Of a stretch of DNA of 11,827 nt, positions 1 to 5,076 are shown in pieces. How positions within the stretch are numbered: position 1 is the stretch's first letter; every line of letters starts with the position of its first letter. Source of the stretch: Planctomycetia bacterium (GTDB lineage: Bacteria > Planctomycetota > Planctomycetia > Gemmatales > Gemmataceae); the NCBI GenBank assembly GCA_025356615.1, contig JANXSH010000597.1:1-11827 (forward strand), written 5' to 3'. The notes beneath the pieces were generated by a model. The model did not search any database. It was not told the DNA's origin and saw only the letters and a list, made by a program, of their open reading frames with translations. The translations under genes and the position numbers were made by a program.

Positions 1-988
1 AGCCCATGCCGTAGGAGCCGGTGCCGAAGGCGTTGCCCATGCCCATCTCGCCGCCGTGCATGTCCCAACTGGAACTGGGCGGGCCGTTCCCGCCCTGATT
101 CGGCGAGGGGCCGGTCCAGCCGTTGACGGTGACGAACCCGACTCCCGACTCGACGAGGCGACGTGCCAGGAGGAGATTTTGGCCCAGGGGGTTTCGGCCA
201 TAGCGGTCGCGCAGGCGGGAGTCCTCGCGGTCGATCTCGAACGCCTTGCGTGGCCCGGCGGCGGTCGCCAGCTCGAAGGCCCGGCCGTGCAGATCCTTCC
301 ATTCGCGATCCCGGACGCCCTCGCCCCGCTCCAGTCCGCCGAGGAGTTGGCGTCGGCCACGCATACGCTCGGGGGTCTCCGGCGAGGAAAGGGTGTCGGG
401 CGCTTTGAAGCCCGGCTTGGAGGGGTTGTTCTCCGCGGAGCCGACGAACAGCGGGGCGTAGGGAGCGCCCAGCGAGCCGCCCGTGGCGATGTTCGGCGCG
501 CAGAAGACCGGGTCGCCGACGCACTTGATGAGCCAGACGTAGGACGCCACGCTGCGTTGACTGGGTCGGACCTTGGCCAACACGGAGCCGAGGTACGGCG
601 AGTCGGTCGGCGCGCCGGCCTCTCCGCTCAGGCAGTTGTGCATGGCGTCGAAGTGGTTACTGATGTTGCCCGGATGCGTCATCGAGCGGATGAGACAGAA
701 GTCCTTGGCCTGTTTGGCGAGGCGCGGGTGGAGTTCGCTGATCCGCATGCCGGGGACCGCCGAGGCGATCGGCTTGTAGGGGCCGCGAATTTCCGTGGGC
801 GCTTCCGGTTTGAGATCCCAGGTGTCGAGGTGGCTCGGACCGCCGCACAGCAAGATGAAGATGCACGACTTGTCGGCGGCGTGGGTTCGGCTCGGCCCCC
901 CGACGCGGGCCGCCACCATGCCGGGGACGCCCATGTTTAGCATGCCGACTCCGCCGAGTTGGAGCATTTGGCGGCGAGAGAGGTCCAT
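1..988 (-). CDS. DUF1501 family protein, N-terminal part (C-terminus beyond window)
   Basis: About 329 codons of an uninterrupted minus-strand frame run off the left edge, so the end of the protein is missing (DUF1501 proteins are usually 420-490 aa). It starts at ATG 988-986, with GGAGGA at 994-999 and a 5-nt spacer. The N-terminus MDLSRRQMLQLGG is a twin-arginine-type leader (R5, R6), which implies Tat export. Family features in order: CIFILLCGGPSHLDTWDLKPEAP near residues 40-63, SELHPRLAKQAKDFCLIRSM near 80-100, and RKAFEIDREDSRLRDRYG followed by GQNLLLARRLVESGVGFVTV in the last third. DUF1501 belongs to the alkaline-phosphatase-like superfamily (sulfatase relatives) and is very abundant in Planctomycetes, often beside DUF1549/DUF1553 proteins; its biochemical role is not established. 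Here the upstream neighbour is a YwgA gene, so it is an orphan on the upstream side. The family call is firm; the function is unknown. Confidence 0.9.
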   Translation of the reverse strand, partial: MDLSRRQMLQLGGVGMLNMGVPGMVAARVGGPSRTHAADKSCIFILLCGGPSHLDTWDLKPEAPTEIRGPYKPIASAVPGMRISELHPRLAKQAKDFCLIRSMTHPGNISNHFDAMHNCLSGEAGAPTDSPYLGSVLAKVRPSQRSVASYVWLIKCVGDPVFCAPNIATGGSLGAPYAPLFVGSAENNPSKPGFKAPDTLSSPETPERMRGRRQLLGGLERGEGVRDREWKDLHGRAFELATAAGPRKAFEIDREDSRLRDRYGRNPLGQNLLLARRLVESGVGFVTVNGWTGPSPNQGGNGPPSSSWDMHGGEMGMGNAFGTGSYGMG

Positions 989-1078
989 GAGGTTCCTCCG
1001 GTAGGTGGGAAGGAGGCGGTCGGGGAATCGAGCGGGATGCCCAGGCTCGTCGGCCTGGACGGCCAAACAACATGCTAC

Positions 1079-1107
1079 ACCATACCCGTGCCGCTGTCCC
1101 CCTACAA
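1079..1107 (-). promoter_or_regulatory. Candidate sigma70-type promoter for the left DUF1501 gene
   Basis: On the minus strand a -35-like TTGTAG (1107-1102) and a -10-like TATGGT (1084-1079) are separated by exactly 17 nt, about 90 nt upstream of the DUF1501 start. The matches to consensus are only 3/6 and 4/6, so the call is tentative. It sits just past the YwgA stop codon and would give the DUF1501 gene its own transcription start. Confidence 0.3.
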
Positions 1108-1116
1108 AATCCGGAA

Positions 1117-1620
1117 TTACGCCGTCGCTAACTCCAACCCCGCGAGCAGCGCCAGCGCTCGCGCGTGGCGGTCCTCGGTCCACTTGGCCGCCTTCTTGTG
1201 CTTCAGCCGGGCGACGGCTTCGGGGTGGTCGGATCCCATCTCGCGGAAGGCGTCATAGGTCGCGGCCAACTCCAGCACGACGAGGTCGGACGCCTGCATC
1301 GAGGCGATCGCCTTTTGCCAGCGCGTGATCTCCTGCATCTCGGCCTCGCCCGTCGCCTGGAGGACGAACGTCGGCGTGCCGCCCTCCGGCCCCGCGTGTT
1401 CGACCTCGATCAACAGCCCCAGCCCGCCGCAGCGTCCGATGTCGCGGAAGAGGCCCTCGCTGTAGGGGCCGTAGAAGAACATCGTAAAGAGGTAGTCCGT
1501 CGGCATGCCGAGCCGCTGGAGTAACTTGACCGTCTTCTGGAGTCGCGTCCGGCCGACGACGCGATGCTCGTCGTGGGCGGAGTCGACGGCGGCCAGCCAC
1601 CAGAAGTTGCCCGTTTTCAT
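1117..1620 (-). CDS. ywgA: YwgA family protein (167 aa)
   Basis: This 167-aa protein matches the pattern of Bacillus subtilis YwgA as I recall it: a GRTRLQKTVKLLQRLG stretch (about residues 24-39, the GR.kLQK signature) followed by TMFFYGPYSEGLFRDI (about 46-61). This signature suggests a winged-helix-like fold, distantly reminiscent of the Panacea/DUF4065 proteins that serve as antitoxins. No signal peptide or membrane segment is visible. It starts 4 nt after the HD-hydrolase stop, and its GGGGTGA ribosome binding site is formed by the end of that gene, so the two are co-transcribed and probably translationally coupled. In B. subtilis ywgA also lies next to ywfO, an HD hydrolase of the same type, which supports a functional partnership. 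The biochemical function is unknown; a regulatory or antitoxin-like role toward the hydrolase is my inference. Confidence 0.8.
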   Translation of the reverse strand: MKTGNFWWLAAVDSAHDEHRVVGRTRLQKTVKLLQRLGMPTDYLFTMFFYGPYSEGLFRDIGRCGGLGLLIEVEHAGPEGGTPTFVLQATGEAEMQEITRWQKAIASMQASDLVVLELAATYDAFREMGSDHPEAVARLKHKKAAKWTEDRHARALALLAGLELATA

Positions 1621-1624
1621 CGAC

Positions 1625-2947
1625 TCACCCCCCGCGCTTGGTGTCCGCCATGAGTCGCGCCAGCTCGTCGCGGAACGCCCCCGGAACGTAGTATCGCATC
1701 ATGGTGTACGTCTTCATCAGCTGCGCCAGCGCTTCTGAAATCGTGCTGATCTCCACGACCCGCCCCTCGCCGTCCTCGACGTAGATCTGCATGGCAGGCC
1801 GCTCCGCGTCGGGCCGGTACGGTTCATAGGGCGTGTCGCTCGCCGAGTCCTCCACGAAACAGTATCGAGGATCCCGCCCCTGTTTCTCCAGCGTCTCTCG
1901 CGCCCGCTCGTCGAATCTCACGATGGCCGAGAGCGGCATTCCCGTCATGTCCAGCGCCTTGTACAGGTGCCGATTCAGAAGCCCGTCCGCGAGCCGATTC
2001 AGAACCTCGTCCCCGAGGCGTGTACAGGATTTCAGCATCTCGGTAATCGTATGGTCGTCGAAGTCGAGATAGGTTGTCAAGGAAATCTGACCCGAAAAAG
2101 CGTCGGCGAGGCCGGAAGATATTCCCGGTAACGACGTATGAGCGTCGATGAGTTCCGCGAGTCGGCGGAAGAGGAGTTTGAGCATGACTTCGGCACCGCG
2201 GCTCGCCTTGTGGAAGTAGACGGTGCGGTACATGTGGTAGCGCGCGAAGAGGTACGTCTCGACGGCGGCGAGGCCCTTGCGGGTGAGGTAGAATCGTCGC
2301 CCGTCGGGGTCGGGGCGGAGTTGCTCGATCATCCAGGCGAGGTCGAAGTCGCCGTAGTTCGTGCCCGTGGCGTGGCTGTCGCGGAGCAGGTAGTCGCAGC
2401 GGTCGGCGTCGAGCTGCCCCGAGACGATGCGGGAGAGGTACGCGGGCAGGTCGCCGGCCCGCCGGCCCTCGTCGGCGTCCTCGTCGAAGAAGAGCGCGAG
2501 GCGCTCGGGCATGCTCGCGTCGAATCGGCGCAGGCAGCGATGGACTTCGGTCGATTCGTCGTGGATCACCGCCCGCGTGTAGGCTTCGTGGTGCCGACCC
2601 GTCACCATCTCGAAGGCGTGGGAGAACGGCCCGTGGCCGACATCGTGCAGCAGCGCCGCCGCGAGGAGGAAGGCGCGCGGCTCCTGGGCGAGCGGCTTGC
2701 CATCGTGGCGTGTGAGCTGGTCGAGGAACAGTCTCGCGGTGTGCAATACGCCGAGCGAGTGAGCGAATCGGCTATGATTCGCCCCTGGGAAGACGAGTTC
2801 GGTGACGCCCATCTGCTTGATGCGACGCAACCGCTGCACCTCGCGCGTGTTGATGAGTTCGAGGAGGAGCCGGTCGCACGGAGTGTCGGCGAACGAGATC
2901 AGGTTGTGGACCGGATCGCGGAAGACCTTCGGCCAGTTGTTGCTCAT
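1625..2947 (-). CDS. HD-domain phosphohydrolase, COG1078 / YwfO-EF1143 type (440 aa)
   Basis: Cytoplasmic metal-dependent HD hydrolase of the SAMHD1/dNTPase-like group. Numbered from ATG 2947, the protein opens with WPKVFRDPVHNLI and LINTREVQRLRRIKQMG, the typical N-terminus of this family. The metal site follows: H58 and H63 in NHSRFAHSLGVLH, the HD pair at 101-102 in LLHDVGHGPFSH, and the final Asp in GQLDADRCDYLLRDS near residue 180. EF1143 of Enterococcus faecalis, in the same COG, is a characterised dNTP triphosphohydrolase, so dNTP hydrolysis is the best guess; the substrate here is not proven. The frame extends upstream to a GTG at 2998. I prefer ATG 2947 because GGAG stands 11 nt before it and the family similarity begins there, whereas the 17 extra residues are Pro-rich and the GTG has no well-placed ribosome binding site. 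It is the first gene of an operon with ywgA. Confidence 0.88.
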   Translation of the reverse strand: MSNNWPKVFRDPVHNLISFADTPCDRLLLELINTREVQRLRRIKQMGVTELVFPGANHSRFAHSLGVLHTARLFLDQLTRHDGKPLAQEPRAFLLAAALLHDVGHGPFSHAFEMVTGRHHEAYTRAVIHDESTEVHRCLRRFDASMPERLALFFDEDADEGRRAGDLPAYLSRIVSGQLDADRCDYLLRDSHATGTNYGDFDLAWMIEQLRPDPDGRRFYLTRKGLAAVETYLFARYHMYRTVYFHKASRGAEVMLKLLFRRLAELIDAHTSLPGISSGLADAFSGQISLTTYLDFDDHTITEMLKSCTRLGDEVLNRLADGLLNRHLYKALDMTGMPLSAIVRFDERARETLEKQGRDPRYCFVEDSASDTPYEPYRPDAERPAMQIYVEDGEGRVVEISTISEALAQLMKTYTMMRYYVPGAFRDELARLMADTKRGG

Positions 2948-3078
2948 CGAGACACGATCTCCGGGCGGCGATTCGGCGAGCGGAGGGGGTAGAGACACTC
3001 CAGCCCGTATTCTCTCTACGAATCGCCTCGGGGTCTAGCGAGAGTTCCCCGCGTCCGTCTGGTGCCTTTCCTCGAACC

Positions 3079-3107
3079 TGGACTGGGTGGCCGAATACCA
3101 TTAGGAT
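3079..3107 (+). promoter_or_regulatory. Candidate promoter of the putative toxin-antitoxin unit
   Basis: TGGACT (3079-3084, 4/6 to -35) and TAGGAT (3102-3107, 4/6 to -10) are spaced by 17 nt, 39 nt upstream of the first start codon. A 12-nt palindrome follows directly downstream. Planctomycete promoters are not well characterised, so this is a pattern match only. Confidence 0.4.
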
Positions 3108-3117
3108 GAGAGTGGGA

Positions 3118-3129
3118 GAACACCTGTTC
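3118..3129. promoter_or_regulatory. Palindrome GAACACCTGTTC: candidate operator, LexA-box-like
   Basis: Perfect 5-bp arms (GAACA/TGTTC) lie around a 2-nt centre, between the predicted -10 and the GGAGGAGGG ribosome binding site. A repressor bound here would block transcription. The form GAAC-N4-GTTC is that of Gram-positive LexA operators (CGAACRNRYGTTYC), with one mismatch in the inner bases. It could equally be the autoregulatory operator of the toxin-antitoxin unit. Confidence 0.4.
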
Positions 3130-3145
3130 GGAGGAGGGTAGAGCC

Positions 3146-3664
3146 ATGACACTCGTCGAATCCTACCTGGCGAGGGGACCCAAATCCGGGCCAGCCCTCC
3201 TCGACGCGCGGAGTCGCCGAATGGCTGAAGCGGAGCGCGAGTACGCCGACGCGGTGCAACAATTCGCGCGAGACATGCTCGGGAGCGTCGATACGTTCGA
3301 GAGCATTTGTGAAATGCTCGTGCAGGATGTCCTGAAGGGCAAGGGCGCTGAACTTCACAACGAGAGGGAGTCGCTCCTCTCCGACTTTCGTCGCCGAGTC
3401 GATCTCTTGCAACAGGCGTGTGACGGGGCGAGGCGTGCGGAGCAAGCCACCGGCATAGCCCTCCCGGAGGTGACGCTCCTCGCGGAGGAAGGCAAAACCT
3501 TGCGGGAAAAAGTGGCCCGCCTCGAGTCTCGCTGGCAGACGGAAGACGATCTCGAAGTCCTTGCCGCAGACCGATTCCCACTGCCTGCGGGCAAACTGGA
3601 GACGCTGACGCGGAAATATCCCCCGCCGCAATCGTGGTACGATCAAGAAGGCGTGGTCTCGTGA
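3146..3664 (+). CDS. Hypothetical helical protein (172 aa) coupled to a MazF-type toxin; candidate antitoxin
   Basis: I do not recognise a family. The start is well supported: ATG 3146 is preceded by GGAGGAGGG (3130-3138) with a 7-nt spacer. The 172-aa product is rich in charged and helix-forming residues. Residues about 15-150 look like several long helices, possibly coiled coil (for example EKVARLESRW), and the C-terminal tail LPAGKLETLTRKYPPPQSWYDQEG looks extended. There is no signal peptide, no membrane helix and no obvious DNA-binding domain. Its TGA stop overlaps the GTG start of the downstream PemK/MazF gene (GTGA), the organisation typical of antitoxin-toxin pairs. At 172 aa it is about twice the length of a usual MazE/PemI antitoxin. 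The antitoxin role is inferred from position; the extended tail would be the natural toxin-binding segment. The gene itself is near certain, its role is not. Confidence 0.85.
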   Translation: MTLVESYLARGPKSGPALLDARSRRMAEAEREYADAVQQFARDMLGSVDTFESICEMLVQDVLKGKGAELHNERESLLSDFRRRVDLLQQACDGARRAEQATGIALPEVTLLAEEGKTLREKVARLESRWQTEDDLEVLAADRFPLPAGKLETLTRKYPPPQSWYDQEGVVS

Positions 3665-4032
3665 GTCCGCTGGACGCAGCCCGGCTAGGACGCGGTCGTG
3701 TAGTGCGCGTCAACGTCCTAGATCCGCAGGGCAAGAATCGTAAGCCGAGGCCGGCGGTCGTCATCAGCACCGTCGAAGAGGCCGAGGCGACGGGCAGAGT
3801 CGTCGTCGTGTGCGTGTCCACGAAGCACGGCCAGGCACCTCCCGAGGTGCAGATCGAATTACCGCACGATCTTCGGGGAGCCTGTCGTTCCGGCCTGCGA
3901 GAACCGTCGTGGGCCGTCGCCACCTGGATCAGGGAGGTGCCGATCGAAGATATCGAAACGGCACTGGGGGCGCTCACCGCAACCCTGACCGGGGAAATCA
4001 TCGCCCTCTCGAACAGCCTGAGCGATGAGTGA
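3661..4032 (+). CDS. PemK/MazF family toxin, endoribonuclease (123 aa)
   Basis: The product matches the compact MazF/PemK fold. Its N-terminus reads GRVVRVNVLDPQGKNRKPRPAVVIST, the usual strand, charged loop, then the RPaVVIS motif whose Arg is part of the RNase active site in MazF. VVVVCVST follows where MazF has its conserved Ser/Thr strand, and the C-terminal helix is LGALTATLTGEIIALSN. Length is normal for the family. The start is GTG 3661, overlapping the upstream TGA by 4 nt, with AGAAGG about 9 nt before it; an in-frame ATG at 3634 would add nine residues inside the upstream gene and is less likely. Family toxins cleave mRNA in a sequence-specific way and are held inactive by the cognate antitoxin made from the same transcript. 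The family is clear; the cleavage site and whether it is active cannot be told from sequence. Confidence 0.88.
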   Translation: MSPLDAARLGRGRVVRVNVLDPQGKNRKPRPAVVISTVEEAEATGRVVVVCVSTKHGQAPPEVQIELPHDLRGACRSGLREPSWAVATWIREVPIEDIETALGALTATLTGEIIALSNSLSDE

Positions 4033-4379
4033 ATGGACGCGCTTGACGCAGGAGTACGATCGATCCTCATGCGTACAAATCAGTCCAGGCACAGCAAGCC
4101 GCTACAGCCGAACTTGACGAAAAGGTGTTCGTCGAGAGCGTCATTCGCCTTAGAAACGCTACGGTTCCGTCGTCCTGTGCGCGTTCAGCGCCGAGGAGCC
4201 GAACTCAGGGAAGGAGGACGAACTGCTGCCGACCCAGACAGGGTATGATCTGGGCCAGATTCGCCGAAAGCACCGCGCCCGTCAGCGCGAATCGCCAGCG
4301 CCCGCATCGGCATGTGTCCATAGGATACGCCTACGCAAATGGAGACCGACACAAACATCCTCCCACGGGAGTTCGAGGA
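4033..4379. other. 347-nt gene-free stretch upstream of the DUF2760 gene
   Basis: No coding frame with recognisable protein similarity is seen on either strand. The frame of the DUF2760 gene is open back to 4125, but the residues before 4380 are low-complexity and basic and unlike the family. A TATGAT (4244-4249, 5/6 to -10) is the only notable promoter-like element, and it lacks a convincing -35. No strong terminator hairpin follows the toxin gene. The base composition is less GC-rich than the DUF2760 and SEC-C genes downstream. Confidence 0.5.
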
Positions 4380-4970
4380 ATGGAACCGTATCTGATCGTG
4401 CTGGCAACGGTCGGCGTGATGCTCGTGCTGAAAGTGCTGGTGTATCTGGTCGCGGGCAAGGGCAGCCTGGCCCGACTGGGGCAGGCGATGAGCGCCTTCT
4501 TCGCGATCATGGGCAGCCCCGAGAAGGCGACGAAGGTCGCTCTGGCCCTGAATCCGCCGCCGCCGGACCCCGCGAAGGCACCGAAGCTGTCCGGCGAGCC
4601 GTTGCGACTGCTGACCGCGCTCCAGCGCGACGAGGGGCGGATCCTCGACTTCGTGCTGGAGGACATCGCCGGGGCGAGCGACGACCAGGTCGGCGCGGGG
4701 GTCCGCCGGCTGCATCAGGCGTGGCAGAAGGCCGTCAAGGAGCACCTGACGCTCGAGCCGATCATGGCCGCCCAGGAGGAGGAGACGGTCACGGTGCCGG
4801 TCGGCTTCGACCCGTCGGCGATCCGCGTCACGGGTAACGTGACCGGCAACCCGCCGTTCAAGGGCGTCGTGAAGCACCGGGGCTGGCGCGTGAAGGCGTA
4901 CAAGCTGCCCGCGCCGCCCGAGGGGATCGACGAGTTGGTCGTCGCGCCGGCGGAGGTGGAGTTGCCTTGA
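4380..4970 (+). CDS. DUF2760 domain-containing membrane-anchored protein (196 aa)
   Basis: The start is ATG 4380, with GGGAG about 8 nt upstream. Residues 4-25 (YLIVLATVGVMLVLKVLVYLVA) form one hydrophobic helix, so the protein is probably anchored in the inner membrane with its C-terminal domain in the cytoplasm. The DUF2760 domain fills the second half: PLRLLTALQRDEGRILDFV, then GAGVRRLHQAWQKAVKEHL, EETVTVPVGFDPSAIRVTGN and PPFKGVVKHRGWRVKAYKLP, which is the recognisable family ending. A Pro-rich linker (NPPPPDPAKAPK) joins anchor and domain. DUF2760 has no known biochemical function. In several proteobacteria it is encoded beside Hsp70-like proteins, from memory; no Hsp70 gene is present here. 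The next gene in the same direction is the SEC-C/TPR gene, but a strong palindrome separates them. Confidence 0.88.
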   Translation: MEPYLIVLATVGVMLVLKVLVYLVAGKGSLARLGQAMSAFFAIMGSPEKATKVALALNPPPPDPAKAPKLSGEPLRLLTALQRDEGRILDFVLEDIAGASDDQVGAGVRRLHQAWQKAVKEHLTLEPIMAAQEEETVTVPVGFDPSAIRVTGNVTGNPPFKGVVKHRGWRVKAYKLPAPPEGIDELVVAPAEVELP

Positions 4971-4980
4971 GGGTGAGGTG

Positions 4981-5009
4981 AAGCCCCACCGATTGCAATC
5001 GGTGGGCTT
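4981..5009. repeat. Imperfect palindrome A (TTGCAA core, AAGCC/GGCTT ends)
   Basis: A 29-nt inverted repeat with one extra C in the left arm. Arms of about 14 bp meet at the centre TTGCAA (4993-4998). It would form a long, very stable hairpin 10 nt after the DUF2760 stop. There is no T-run, so it is not a standard intrinsic terminator. A similar palindrome lies at 7198-7225, on the other side of the SEC-C gene. Confidence 0.75.
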
Positions 5010-5060
5010 GGTCGCCCGCCCCCCATCTTGCTATCGTAGACGGAGAGTATCCGTCCTCCG
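5008..5060 (+). promoter_or_regulatory. Candidate promoter and leader hairpins of the SEC-C/TPR gene
   Basis: TTGGTC (5008-5013, 3/6) and TATCGT (5032-5037, 4/6) are spaced by 18 nt. Directly downstream the leader can fold as GACGGA/TCCGTC (5039-5044 with 5050-5055, loop GAGTA) or alternatively as CGGAG/CTCCG (5041-5045 with 5056-5060). The two stems exclude each other. All elements are short, so this is tentative. Confidence 0.3.
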
Positions 5061-5076
5061 AGCGAAAGAGCCGAGC

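Noticed and set aside
56..940. Plus-strand open frame opposite the left DUF1501 gene (294 codons)
   Set aside because: The minus strand has a complete DUF1501 N-terminus with twin-arginine signal and ribosome binding site; this frame has no family features.
1041..1058. Inverted repeat CCAGGC-N6-GCCTGG as a terminator after ywgA
   Set aside because: It is a 6-bp stem without a T-run, about 60 nt past the stop and downstream of the predicted DUF1501 promoter; too weak to call.
2138..2992. Long plus-strand open frame opposite the HD hydrolase (284 codons)
   Set aside because: It is an antisense shadow of a high-GC gene. The opposite strand has all HD metal motifs; this frame shows no domain and a biased Val/Glu/Arg composition.
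4125..4379. Upstream extension of the DUF2760 gene to an earlier ATG
   Set aside because: The added 85 residues are basic and unstructured, lie before a hydrophobic anchor that normally starts such proteins, and the ATG at 4380 has a good ribosome binding site.
4978..5076. Upstream extension of the SEC-C gene
   Set aside because: It would be coded by palindrome A and the leader; the SEC-C motif normally sits within the first ~20 residues of such proteins.
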